A stretch of DNA of 13,298 nucleotides from Paracoccaceae bacterium (GTDB lineage: Bacteria; Pseudomonadota; Alphaproteobacteria; Rhodobacterales; Rhodobacteraceae): positions 4,853-18,150 of the forward strand of contig DLZA01000261.1 of the NCBI GenBank assembly GCA_003447515.1, in the 5' to 3' direction. Position 1 is the first letter of the stretch, and each line of letters begins with the position of its first letter. The notes under the pieces are model-generated. The model made no database searches. It was not told the origin of the DNA and worked only from the letters and a program-made list of their open reading frames with translations. Of this stretch, positions 1-7,781 are shown piece by piece. A program made the position numbers and the translations under genes.

Positions 1-771
1 GTAGGCCAGCAAGTTACAATCACCAGCGCTACCAAAGACCTTCATTCCGGTTTCTTTGGTGGTCTTGCCTGCAACCCAATCCGAGTATTGAATAATGCAT
101 TGGCAAAATTGCACGATAACGACGGCCGCATCACGCTCGATGGTTTTTATGACGGCGTAAAGGAATTGCCAGAATCAGTGGCCAAACAGTGGAACAACAT
201 CGATTGGTCCGAGGAGCGTTTCCTTGGCGACGTCGAACTTTCTGTACCTGCTGGTGAAGCCGGGCGTTCTGGGCTAGAGCAAATCTGGTCCCGACCCTCC
301 TGTGATGTGAACGGTATCTGGGGCGGCTACACGGGGGAAGGATCAAAAACGGTCATTCCATCCCAAGCCCACGCAAAGGTTAGTTTCCGCTTGGTTCCTG
401 GCCAAGATCCATTGAAAATTCGTGCGTTATTTCAAACACACATGCGTGCGCAGCTGCCTGCCGACTGTTCTATTGACTTCATTGATTATGGCGCTGCCCC
501 TGCCGCTTCCATGGAAATAAACAATCCTGCATTTGAATTGGCGCGCAAAGCACTAACAGACGAATGGAAAACCGAGGGTGTTTACGTGGGGTGTGGCGGT
601 TCAATACCGATTGCAGGGCACTTTCAGGAGATTATAGGCGTGCAATCCATGTTGATCGGCTTTGGCCAAGACGATGACCAAATCCACTCTCCCAACGAAA
701 AGTACGATTTGCGTTCCTTTCATAAAGGCATCCGTAGCTGGGCCAGGATTATCCATGCACTTGCAGATTAA
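1..771 (+). CDS. M20-family metallopeptidase/dipeptidase, C-terminal part (5' end outside window)
   Basis: The frame is open from the first base, so the gene starts upstream; 256 residues are visible, roughly the C-terminal half of a protein of this class. M20 enzymes are cytosolic di-zinc amidohydrolases that cleave dipeptides or N-acyl amino acids. The fragment begins near DLHSG (residues 13-17), the conserved stretch at the start of the dimerisation domain, whose His reaches into the partner's active site. It continues with a DVNGIWGGYTGEG segment (about 102-114) typical of the carnosinase-like dipeptidase branch. It ends with GGSIP (199-203) and HSPNE (229-233), whose His is a metal ligand in the family. 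The first metal ligands lie outside the window. The gene is convergent with the minus-strand cluster, 86 bases from the next gene. The substrate cannot be told from this fragment. An internal TTG at 88 is not the true start, because similarity to the family extends upstream of it. Confidence 0.9.
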   Translation, partial: VGQQVTITSATKDLHSGFFGGLACNPIRVLNNALAKLHDNDGRITLDGFYDGVKELPESVAKQWNNIDWSEERFLGDVELSVPAGEAGRSGLEQIWSRPSCDVNGIWGGYTGEGSKTVIPSQAHAKVSFRLVPGQDPLKIRALFQTHMRAQLPADCSIDFIDYGAAPAASMEINNPAFELARKALTDEWKTEGVYVGCGGSIPIAGHFQEIIGVQSMLIGFGQDDDQIHSPNEKYDLRSFHKGIRSWARIIHALAD

Positions 772-857
772 GGCACTCATCTCTGACTCTTATAATAACC
801 AATATTTTGAAGGCACTTAGCGGCCACGCAACTTTAATTGAAAAGCCAAAGCTGTTG

Positions 858-1139
858 TTAATTTTTGCGCATAGTACGCAACCGCCCGCCACGACGCACA
901 GTGGGTCCGCCCCCTTTATTTAATCCTTCATTCAGTACTCCCGTCATCGCGTGATCAGACCCGTTGCCAGCATATTCTGTTAGTAATGCTTCAAGCATTA
1001 CGTCCAAATCCTCTCCAATCTGCGTTCCGAGCACCCAATCCAAGAATATACTGCGGCACTCCTGCTCGCCAATATCCATACGATAAGCTTCATAAATCAA
1101 CCCACGCGGATCACATTCCAAATTTCCTTTAAAAGCCAT
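858..1139 (-). CDS. Uncharacterised 93-residue protein downstream of glnE
   Basis: I do not recognise a function. The 93-residue protein starts at an ATG with a good GGGAG ribosome-binding site at 1146-1150, seven bases upstream, which supports it as a real gene. The N-terminal two thirds look like a compact, mostly helical acidic domain, with the motifs LECDPRGLIYEAYR (residues 7-20) and CRSIFLDWVLG (28-38). The last 20 or so residues are rich in Gly and Arg (GGGPTVRRGGRLR) and look disordered and basic. There is no signal peptide or membrane segment, so it is probably cytoplasmic. Cysteines at 9 and 28 are too few and too far apart for an obvious metal site. It follows glnE on the same strand after 62 bases and could be co-transcribed with it. 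I have the impression that similar short proteins occur across Rhodobacterales, but cannot verify this here. Confidence 0.75.
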   Translation of the reverse strand: MAFKGNLECDPRGLIYEAYRMDIGEQECRSIFLDWVLGTQIGEDLDVMLEALLTEYAGNGSDHAMTGVLNEGLNKGGGPTVRRGGRLRTMRKN

Positions 1140-1201
1140 ATTCTACTCCCTATCTTGCCCCGCATTTGACACTCTAATTTAATAAAGACAATTTAAGCCC
1201 A

Positions 1202-3949
1202 TCAATTCGGGTTTAAAATGCGCTCAATTTGGACCGCAGCCATCGCTGTACTGTCAAAAATAGCTTTCTTTAAAGTGTCTTGATTCTTAAAACCTGACAC
1301 TGAGATCACAAAAGCCATTCCATCTTCCCCTAATTTATCTGGATCAAACGCCTCCTCCATCACCAAACGTTGCGCCTGCTGCACAGCACACAGCAAACTA
1401 TGGGTTCCTGACAGAGAGCGAACCTCCGGAACAACGGACAAAGCCAATTGTTTGCGTGGACTCCGAACATCACTGCCTTTTACCAACGCAACCATCTGCG
1501 CTATCAGTTCTATATCCAGAATTCCTCCTCTCAGTTCTTTAACATCCCAAACTGTCGCTGACTTACCTTTCAATTCTAAGAGACGTACGCGCATATTCGC
1601 AACATCTCGCGCGACCAGAGCCTCCTCTCGCGGCAGTGCCAACATGGACGTGCGTGTAGCCTCAACCTCTTTAGTAGCACCTGCTACAACGCGCCCTCGT
1701 GTCAGCGCCAAATGCTCCCAGGTCCAAGCCTGTTCTTTCTGATATGCCTCGAAGCCCATCACAGACGTAGCTACAGGCCCCTGCCGCCCTGAGGGGCGCA
1801 AACGCATATCCACATCGTACATTTTCCCTTCGGACATTGAAGTTGACAATGACGTGATCAAAGCTTTGGTTAGACGCGCAAAATACTCGCTAGCGGGGAG
1901 TGGCTTATCCCCATTTGAAGTTTCCCCATCTACAGAATATAACACGATTAAATCTAAATCGCTTGTTGCTGTCATTTGGCGTGATCCCAACTTACCCATG
2001 GCCAGTACGCTTACATCTTGCCGTATAAATCGCCCAAATCTACGTGCAATGTCTTTCTCAACCCAAGGTAAAACTCCCTGAATAACAGCTTGTGCCAAAT
2101 CAGAATAAGCCCGCTCCACCTCTTCAAGTCCAGCCAATTGACGCAACATCAAAACACCGATACGAAAGTGCTGTTCCTTCTGCCAACGTCGTATCCCATT
2201 CAATACGTCTTCGTAGTCATCTAGGTCTTGCAGGTCTTCCCCCAACATGGATAGATAGCCCTCAAGATCTGGCAAAATCTCAAAGAATTGGCCACTAAGC
2301 ACACCATCCAAAACACTAGTATTGTGCGATAAATATTTCGCTAGTGCCGGAGCCGTAGCACAAATATCCATCATTAAATCAAGAATTTGGCGATTTGTAT
2401 CAAAAAGCGAAAATAACTGCACACCAGCAGGTAACTTGCGAATAAACCCATCGATCTGTGCAAGCGCAAATTCCGGCCTTGATGCTCGTGCCAATCGTCG
2501 TTCGATTTCTGGGCGTAGACGCTCGAAAAGCTTTACCGATCGATCCGAACGCAGTGCAGGCAATCCTGACCAACTGTCCATAACCTCAAGCAATGGGGTA
2601 CTAAGCATATGGTCCGAATTACTTGATTGTGACACTTCTGGCTCAAAGAAATTCTCTATCTGGTCATGTACGCTTTGCAACCGTACGCGCTGATCTTCGA
2701 GAAAGCAGTCTACGTCCACCCAGCCGGCCAAATGGGCTAATTGACCTACTGCATCGTTATTAGTTGGCAAAATTTGCGTCTGCGTATCACGCAACATTTG
2801 GATGCGGTGCTCTGTTGTGCGATGGGCAACATAGGCTGAGTTCAAGTTATTTGCCACGTTATGAGGAATCCAACCTTTTTCTGCCAAAGCAAGCAATGCT
2901 CCCTGTGTCGTCGCATCGCGTAAATCTTTATCCCGGCCACCAGCAATCAACTGTTGAGTTTGGACGAAAAACTCAATCTCTCGGATGCCTCCACGCCCTA
3001 GCTTAACATCATGGCCACGCACTTGGATTTTACCACCCAGGCCCTTATGTTTTCTGATTAAAAGGCGCATATCATGCGCATCCTGAATGGCCGCAAAATC
3101 TAAATGTTTACGCCATACAAATGGCGCAATACGATTTAAAAACGCCTGACCAGCCGATAGGTCCCCCGCACAGGCCCGTGCCTTGATAAACGCTGCTCGT
3201 TCCCACGTACGCCCTTCACTTTCATAGTACCGCTCAGCAGCATCCATAGGCACGCAAACAGGAGTAACCGATGGGTTTGGACGTAATCGCAAATCTGTCC
3301 GAAACACATATCCATCTGGCCCCACATCTGACAGCATTTTTGCCATAGCTCGTGTAGCACGCTGTAAAGACATACGCGCTTCATCATAATACTCGCCTGC
3401 GTGGCGATCTGCATCAAACAGTACGATCAGATCAATATCAGACGAATAATTTAGCTCTTTAGCACCCATTTTTCCCATCGCAATAACAGCTACGCCCGCG
3501 CAATCAGACAGATCTTCTGGCCCACAGTTTGGTAGCTTTTGCCTCTCAATTAACGCTTCAATTTCACTTCTTAACGCTAAATCAACAGCAAGATCTGCAA
3601 AATGTGTCAGTCGCTCTGTAATCTCTTTCAGCGACCAAATTCCACCCAAATCACAAGCAGCCAATAGCAAGGCCACACGACGCTTGGCTTTACGAAGACC
3701 ATAAGGCAGGGGAGCGTCGATGTTCTCTAAAATTTCTTCAAACGCAGTGTCAGGGTCCAGGTCCAAAATAGTAGTGAACCACTCCGTTTCGATTTCCAAT
3801 AAACTACGGAGAAAACTGCTGCTTCCCGCCATGCCTCTTAATAGACTGCGCAGTTGCAACGTTACATTTGGAAACCTTGCTAAAACTTCTTCTGCTACTG
3901 CTGGTTCAAAAGGTAACGGCGCCGCGCTCAACTGGTTTTGTAAAGTCAT
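1202..3949 (-). CDS. glnE: Bifunctional glutamine synthetase adenylyltransferase / adenylyl-removing enzyme
   Basis: GlnE adds AMP to, and removes it from, a tyrosine of glutamine synthetase, turning nitrogen assimilation down or up in response to PII (GlnB) and glutamine. From the ATG at 3949 the protein has 915 residues, near the usual alphaproteobacterial length. Two nucleotidyltransferase domains are visible. The N-terminal (adenylyl-removing) domain has GKMG followed by SSDIDL near residues 159-174 and FRTDLRLRP at about 216-224. The C-terminal (adenylylating) domain has GKLG followed by SDLDL at about 652-667 and DVDMRLRPSG at about 712-721. Each is followed by a (K/R)xxRGGIxxIE-type motif (GRGGIREIEFF at about 318-328 and ELRGGILDIEL at about 805-815). 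The frame stays open to a TTG at 4012, but the extra 21 residues look unlike family N-termini, while MTLQNQLSAAPLPFEP fits well. Neither start has a well-placed Shine-Dalgarno sequence, so the start is the least certain part. Confidence 0.95.
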   Translation of the reverse strand: MTLQNQLSAAPLPFEPAVAEEVLARFPNVTLQLRSLLRGMAGSSSFLRSLLEIETEWFTTILDLDPDTAFEEILENIDAPLPYGLRKAKRRVALLLAACDLGGIWSLKEITERLTHFADLAVDLALRSEIEALIERQKLPNCGPEDLSDCAGVAVIAMGKMGAKELNYSSDIDLIVLFDADRHAGEYYDEARMSLQRATRAMAKMLSDVGPDGYVFRTDLRLRPNPSVTPVCVPMDAAERYYESEGRTWERAAFIKARACAGDLSAGQAFLNRIAPFVWRKHLDFAAIQDAHDMRLLIRKHKGLGGKIQVRGHDVKLGRGGIREIEFFVQTQQLIAGGRDKDLRDATTQGALLALAEKGWIPHNVANNLNSAYVAHRTTEHRIQMLRDTQTQILPTNNDAVGQLAHLAGWVDVDCFLEDQRVRLQSVHDQIENFFEPEVSQSSNSDHMLSTPLLEVMDSWSGLPALRSDRSVKLFERLRPEIERRLARASRPEFALAQIDGFIRKLPAGVQLFSLFDTNRQILDLMMDICATAPALAKYLSHNTSVLDGVLSGQFFEILPDLEGYLSMLGEDLQDLDDYEDVLNGIRRWQKEQHFRIGVLMLRQLAGLEEVERAYSDLAQAVIQGVLPWVEKDIARRFGRFIRQDVSVLAMGKLGSRQMTATSDLDLIVLYSVDGETSNGDKPLPASEYFARLTKALITSLSTSMSEGKMYDVDMRLRPSGRQGPVATSVMGFEAYQKEQAWTWEHLALTRGRVVAGATKEVEATRTSMLALPREEALVARDVANMRVRLLELKGKSATVWDVKELRGGILDIELIAQMVALVKGSDVRSPRKQLALSVVPEVRSLSGTHSLLCAVQQAQRLVMEEAFDPDKLGEDGMAFVISVSGFKNQDTLKKAIFDSTAMAAVQIERILNPN

Positions 3950-4460
3950 TCCAAAACGATGCGCTGCTTCCTGCCTGCACGTCAAGTCATTCACACAAAG
4001 CGATATCAACAAATAAAAAGTCTAAAATACTTAAAATGCATTTCCTGAAAACGGGAGTTAAAGATCAATCTGATGGCATAACAATTTACACATATTCCAT
4101 CTATCAGTATATTGTGATCTCGAGGGAATTAGAAATGCAAATTGCAAACTCAATCTTTCTTCTCAAACTAATTTCCACATCATTACATAGCCGTAATAAA
4201 AAGAAATTCATCATGTGCACTTAACCAAAAATCAGCATCGTCCAATGCATTGAATAAGGGTACAGATGCTTAGCTAATGTATTTGCGAGCTGTGTTCGCT
4301 GTTTGCAGTATCTCTTTGGACGAGTATTAGAACCAAACTTCCCTCATCTGTCAGAAATTGATTTACTTTGAACCCCTCTTTGCAAACCGCAGGATTTGAT
4401 TGCCATCACAAAACAAAACTTAGTAAATTGGGCGAATATCATGACAGAAAATTTGACAGT
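3950..4460. other. Intergenic region between lpxB and glnE, no convincing gene
   Basis: About 510 bases (448 if glnE starts at 4012) lie between the lpxB stop and glnE. The stretch is AT-rich and carries no open frame with a ribosome-binding site. The longest minus-strand reading frame I found by eye is about 32 codons (4442 to 4344) and has no Shine-Dalgarno. The region presumably holds the end of the lpxB transcript and the promoter and leader of glnE. On the minus strand there is a TATACT box at 4106-4111 that could be a -10 element, but nothing close to TTGACA lies at the right distance. A six-pair inverted repeat (AGCATC at 4265-4270 with GATGCT at 4234-4239) encloses a 25-base loop and is followed by five T on the minus strand (4227-4231). 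It is a weak terminator candidate. Start and stop of any transcript here are unknown. Confidence 0.6.
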
Positions 4461-5630
4461 TCAGCGTGCTAAAAATGCCATTATAGATTTAGCAGCTCGT
4501 AATCCTGGATCTTCACCATACCGGCCAAGTGCTTCAATCGTTTGCGAAAAAGCTACCCGTTGGCGTGCATGAGAGTCACTGTCTGACAGAAGTGTTGAAA
4601 CCGTAGCGCCAATAGCATCAGCCGTACAGTTTTCAAATAAGAATTCAGGAATAATCTGCGTGCTCGTCACAATATTGACCAAGTTCGCGGTATTAATTTG
4701 CGCCATATTTTTTACAATTCGCGTTGTCAAATAATTCGCTTTGTAAGCCACTACCATCGGGCATTCGGCGGCTGCCAACTCCAGCGCAACAGTGCCACTA
4801 GTTGCAAGCGCTAAATCTGCCAATCGGAAAGCTGCGCGTTTTCGATGTTCAGAGTCTTCCGCAGAGAAACCTGTTGGATCCATTATAAAGGTGCGTAGCG
4901 CCCAGTCTTCAACCATTTCTTTTATCTGATTGACCACCCCCCTCGCAGCGGGTACCAAAATTTGTATCCCAGCGTGTTTCTGCACGGCCGGAACAATCGA
5001 CCGGCGAAACACTGGCCCCATCCGTATGACTTCTCCTTTACGCGATCCAGGCAAAACGCAGAGGATCGGACGACTGCGGTCCAATCCCAATTCGTCTGCA
5101 AGTGCAGCAGCTTCTGCCTCAGACGGGACAGGTTCGGACACCACCGGGTGCCCCACAAAATCGCAAGTCATACCCGCTGCCTCCATGTAGGACGGCTCAA
5201 ACGGCAGCAGTGCGAGCACATGATCAACAGATTTTGCCATTTTAACGGCCCGCTCTGGCCGCCATGCCCAAACGCTAGGTGCAACATAGTGTACCACCTT
5301 AAGATTTGGGTTAATTTTCTTGAGCTTACGCGAAACTCGCAGGCTAAAATCGGGACTATCAATAGTTATCAAAACATCAGGCGTAAATGCCTGCGCCGCT
5401 TTAACTGTTTGCTTTACGTGGCGAAGCAATTTTGAGGCCTTTGGTAAGACTTCTAGTAATCCCATAACTGATAAATCATGCATGTCGAATAATGATTTCA
5501 AACCTTGCGCTTGCATCATCGTACCACCGATGCCTTGAAATTCGACTGATCTAAGCGATGACAGACCGGCCATCAGCGCTCCGCCCAGTTTATCCCCAGA
5601 TTGTTCACCAGCCAGAATGAAAACTTTCAC
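4461..5630 (-). CDS. lpxB: Lipid-A-disaccharide synthase
   Basis: LpxB is a GT19 glycosyltransferase bound to the inner face of the inner membrane. It joins UDP-2,3-diacylglucosamine and 2,3-diacylglucosamine-1-phosphate (lipid X), releasing UDP, to form the beta-1,6 disaccharide core of lipid A. At 389 residues it has normal family length. Motifs in order are AGEQSGD (7-13, where many homologues have AGEASGD or AGEPSGD), VAPSVWAWRPER (116-127), LPFEP (142-146), VGHPV (159-163), LPGSRKGEV (193-201) and TSGTVALELA (277-286) in the nucleotide-sugar binding half, followed by NLVN (316-319) and PEF (328-330). The start is GTG at 5630, overlapping the TGA of lpxI by four bases (GTGA), with GAGG at 5638-5641 as ribosome-binding site. 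It takes the product of LpxI directly, and it is the last gene of the cluster before the long non-coding stretch. Confidence 0.97.
   Translation of the reverse strand: MKVFILAGEQSGDKLGGALMAGLSSLRSVEFQGIGGTMMQAQGLKSLFDMHDLSVMGLLEVLPKASKLLRHVKQTVKAAQAFTPDVLITIDSPDFSLRVSRKLKKINPNLKVVHYVAPSVWAWRPERAVKMAKSVDHVLALLPFEPSYMEAAGMTCDFVGHPVVSEPVPSEAEAAALADELGLDRSRPILCVLPGSRKGEVIRMGPVFRRSIVPAVQKHAGIQILVPAARGVVNQIKEMVEDWALRTFIMDPTGFSAEDSEHRKRAAFRLADLALATSGTVALELAAAECPMVVAYKANYLTTRIVKNMAQINTANLVNIVTSTQIIPEFLFENCTADAIGATVSTLLSDSDSHARQRVAFSQTIEALGRYGEDPGLRAAKSIMAFLAR
5627..5630 (-). promoter_or_regulatory. lpxI stop / lpxB GTG start overlap
   Basis: The tetranucleotide GTGA contains both the lpxB start codon (GTG) and the lpxI stop (TGA). 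A GAGG motif at 5638-5641 inside the end of lpxI gives lpxB its own ribosome-binding site. The overlap keeps two consecutive lipid A enzymes in fixed proportion and decides the lpxB start. Confidence 0.6.
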
Positions 5631-6493
5631 TTGAAAGCCTCATTATCGTAGGCAACGCCGACAAAAAATAATCCCAGCTCGTCTGCTTTGGCAACGGTCT
5701 CTGCCAGCCCGAGGACAAGGACACCACCTGCTTGTACGGCAACGCCTCCAAGTCCTGCATTGGCGGCTGCTTCCATGGTCCCTACTCCAATACTCGGCAA
5801 ATCTATTCGCCAGTCTTGACCAGGCTTCGGAGCTTTACACAAAACACCTTTGGCACGTTGTTTACCGAGCTTGAAATGATCTCGCGTTTGACCGACAAAA
5901 TTTAACATCGCGTCTGTGCCTTGTACGCTTTCCACACCCAAACAAATACCATCCGCCACTACCGCACTCTGACCCACGTCCACAAGACCTGAGGCCTGCG
6001 CAATATTCATGCCCCGCTTGACATCCACCCAATGAGCCTTCGTCATCTCCGCCACGGTTTGAACACCCAAAGGCGCAAGCAAATTTCTGAGCACTTCATG
6101 CGCACCAATGACTTGGATCCCTTCCGCTTCAAAAATTGAAGTAATCATGCGTAATGTCACATCGTCGCCAGATTTCATTGCAGGAAGTAACTTAGGCGCA
6201 AGCTTCCAGAATTTAAGGTCGAATTTGTTCCATCTCAATTGTGGGCGTTGCATAGCTCCCGCAAAGGTAACATGGCCAAAACCACCATCTTTTAACGCCT
6301 TAAACATACGGGCCGGTTTTTCAAAGTTGGCCTTATAAATTGGACGATTTTCCACCCATGATGGCGCAAAGCCAGCAAATAAGATAATAATATATTCCTG
6401 ACCAGTACGTGTGCAATGCTCCGCAAGCAGCCTCGGCAAGTCCCCATCCCCTGCAACTATTGCAAGCGGATTATGCCCTAAAGCCACAACCAT
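5627..6493 (-). CDS. lpxI: UDP-2,3-diacylglucosamine diphosphatase, LpxI type
   Basis: LpxI (DUF1009 family) hydrolyses UDP-2,3-diacylglucosamine to lipid X plus UMP, the step before LpxB. It replaces the unrelated LpxH of enterobacteria and is typical of alphaproteobacteria, having been characterised in Caulobacter. The protein has 288 residues. Near the N-terminus is the GDGDLP loop (15-20), then SGDDVTLR (108-115), the ADGICLGVESVQGTD segment (180-194), and the RIDLPSIGVGTMEAA region (229-243). In that last region Asp231 aligns, as I recall the family, with the essential Asp of Caulobacter LpxI. The Gly-rich AGLGGVAVQAGG (246-257) follows. The start at 6493 is 3 bases past the lpxA stop and has GAAGG about seven bases upstream inside lpxA. 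The 3' end overlaps lpxB. No membrane segment is visible. Confidence 0.95.
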   Translation of the reverse strand: MVVALGHNPLAIVAGDGDLPRLLAEHCTRTGQEYIIILFAGFAPSWVENRPIYKANFEKPARMFKALKDGGFGHVTFAGAMQRPQLRWNKFDLKFWKLAPKLLPAMKSGDDVTLRMITSIFEAEGIQVIGAHEVLRNLLAPLGVQTVAEMTKAHWVDVKRGMNIAQASGLVDVGQSAVVADGICLGVESVQGTDAMLNFVGQTRDHFKLGKQRAKGVLCKAPKPGQDWRIDLPSIGVGTMEAAANAGLGGVAVQAGGVLVLGLAETVAKADELGLFFVGVAYDNEAFK

Positions 6494-6496
6494 GAA

Positions 6497-7303
6497 TTAG
6501 CCTTCTTTCGGAGTTGTGATGTGGCGATCGCTATTCTTTAAGATGAAAGCCGTTACGCTTTGAACTAACGCGTTAGAGCGATATTCCAATTGAATTATTT
6601 CTGCCCGTTCACGCAAAATACCAGCGTTTGCAAATAACACCTTGAAAGCAGCGCGAAGACCATTAATCTCGTCCTTCTTGTAACCACGACGTTTAAGCCC
6701 TATCAGGTTCAATCCCTCCAGGGATGCACGGTTCCCCATCACTGTACTATAGGGGATCACGTCGGCTGCTACCGCAGCCAACCCACCAACCATTGCACCT
6801 TGACCCACGCGACAGAATTGATGCACGCCTGATAATGCACCCATGGTGACATTATCTTCGATAATACAATGGCCACCTAGGCTAGCATTATTCGCTAAAA
6901 CCACCTCGTTGCCCACAATGCAATCATGCCCAATGTGAGAACTCATCATAAAAAGTCCATCGTCACCGATCCTGGTCAGCCCACCGCCGCCCTCAGTTCC
7001 CGGATTCATGGTGACATGTTCACGAATACGGTTTCGTTTGCCAATTTCGAGCTTCGTGCGTTCCCCCCCAAATTTTAAATCCTGCGGAATATGACCGATA
7101 CTAGCAAACGGAAAAATGATGGTACCATCACCTATTTTGGTCCACCCCTCGACGACAGCATGAGACTTTAGCTCTACGTTTTCTCCGAGTATGACGTTTG
7201 GCCCAACAACAGAAAACGCACCAATTTTGCAGTTTTGACCAATAACCGCACCATCTTCAACCACTGCCGTGTGGTGAATTTCAGCACTTTCATGCACAAA
7301 CAT
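6497..7303 (-). CDS. lpxA: UDP-N-acetylglucosamine O-acyltransferase
   Basis: LpxA performs the first step of lipid A synthesis in the cytosol, moving a 3-hydroxyacyl chain from acyl carrier protein to the 3-OH of UDP-GlcNAc. The 268-residue protein is built of hexapeptide repeats (for example IGQNCKIGAFSVVG at 21-34) forming a left-handed beta-helix, with a helical C-terminal domain from about residue 195 onward. SHIGHDC (122-128) contains His126, equivalent to the catalytic His125 of E. coli. HQF (161-163) and the IGLKRRG segment (201-207) are also conserved. Gly174 occupies the position of E. coli Gly173, part of the acyl-length ruler. The start ATG is one base after the fabZ stop, with GAGG inside the fabZ end as ribosome-binding site, so translation is probably coupled. 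Its partner LpxD is not encoded in this window. Confidence 0.97.
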   Translation of the reverse strand: MFVHESAEIHHTAVVEDGAVIGQNCKIGAFSVVGPNVILGENVELKSHAVVEGWTKIGDGTIIFPFASIGHIPQDLKFGGERTKLEIGKRNRIREHVTMNPGTEGGGGLTRIGDDGLFMMSSHIGHDCIVGNEVVLANNASLGGHCIIEDNVTMGALSGVHQFCRVGQGAMVGGLAAVAADVIPYSTVMGNRASLEGLNLIGLKRRGYKKDEINGLRAAFKVLFANAGILRERAEIIQLEYRSNALVQSVTAFILKNSDRHITTPKEG

Positions 7304-7304
7304 A

Positions 7305-7781
7305 CTATTGATCCTCTGGTGGCACCATCATTGCATTGAACTCGGCTTCAGCCACGACTTTTCCGTCAACCAGGCCTTCCCCGCGGAAACGCCAAAGCTT
7401 GCCGCGGCCACGAACAACTCTTACATGCAACTCTAACTGATCGCCCGGAGTAACCGGGCGACGGAACTTGCAATTATCAATAGATAGGAAATATACCAAC
7501 ATGTCGTTATCAACCATGTCGAGCGTCATAACGACTAGTACGGCGGCTGTTTGCGCCATAGCCTCTACAATAGTAACACCAGGCATTATAGGTTGTGCTG
7601 GAAAATGGCCCTGAAAATGCGGCTCATTAAATGTAACATTCTTGATGCCAACTGCGCTTTTGTTCAGGTCAATTTCCCGGACACGATCGATCAATAGAAA
7701 TGGATAACGATGAGGGATCATCCGTTTGATGTCTTGAATGTCTGCTGCCAGCAACACATTGTTGTTATCAATCTCTGCCAT
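7305..7781 (-). CDS. fabZ: 3-hydroxyacyl-[acyl-carrier-protein] dehydratase FabZ
   Basis: FabZ dehydrates 3-hydroxyacyl-ACP to trans-2-enoyl-ACP in fatty acid elongation. It competes with LpxA for hydroxyacyl-ACP, which explains why it so often sits in lipid A operons. At 158 residues it is a full-length single hot-dog domain. Visible landmarks are [13 protein letters not shown] (22-34), the [12 protein letters not shown] motif (57-68) with catalytic His59, and IVEAMAQ (71-77) with catalytic Glu73. The fold ends with the [12 protein letters not shown] strand typical of the family. The start at 7781 has TGAGG about nine bases upstream. It lies 86 bases downstream of skp and one base upstream of lpxA. 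FabA is excluded because the protein lacks the longer N-terminus of FabA and has the FabZ-type Glu rather than Asp. Confidence 0.97.
   Translation of the reverse strand: MAEIDNNNVLLAADIQDIKRMIPHRYPFLLIDRVREIDLNKSAVGIKNVTFNEPHFQGHFPAQPIMPGVTIVEAMAQTAAVLVVMTLDMVDNDMLVYFLSIDNCKFRRPVTPGDQLELHVRVVRGRGKLWRFRGEGLVDGKVVAEAEFNAMMVPPEDQ

Noticed and set aside
772..857. The 86-base convergent gap between the peptidase gene and the 93-residue gene, examined for a bidirectional terminator.
   Set aside because: Only a three-pair stem near a short T-run (around 841-856) was found, too weak to call.
3868..4224. A 118-codon plus-strand frame overlapping the start of glnE and running into the intergenic region.
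   Set aside because: It lies mostly antisense to the conserved N-terminus of glnE and the AT-rich spacer, has no ribosome-binding site I can see, and its product (poly-Leu, Lys/Ile-rich tail) looks like no protein family.
4344..4442. A 32-codon minus-strand frame downstream of lpxB.
   Set aside because: It has no Shine-Dalgarno sequence, no recognisable features, and a length expected by chance.
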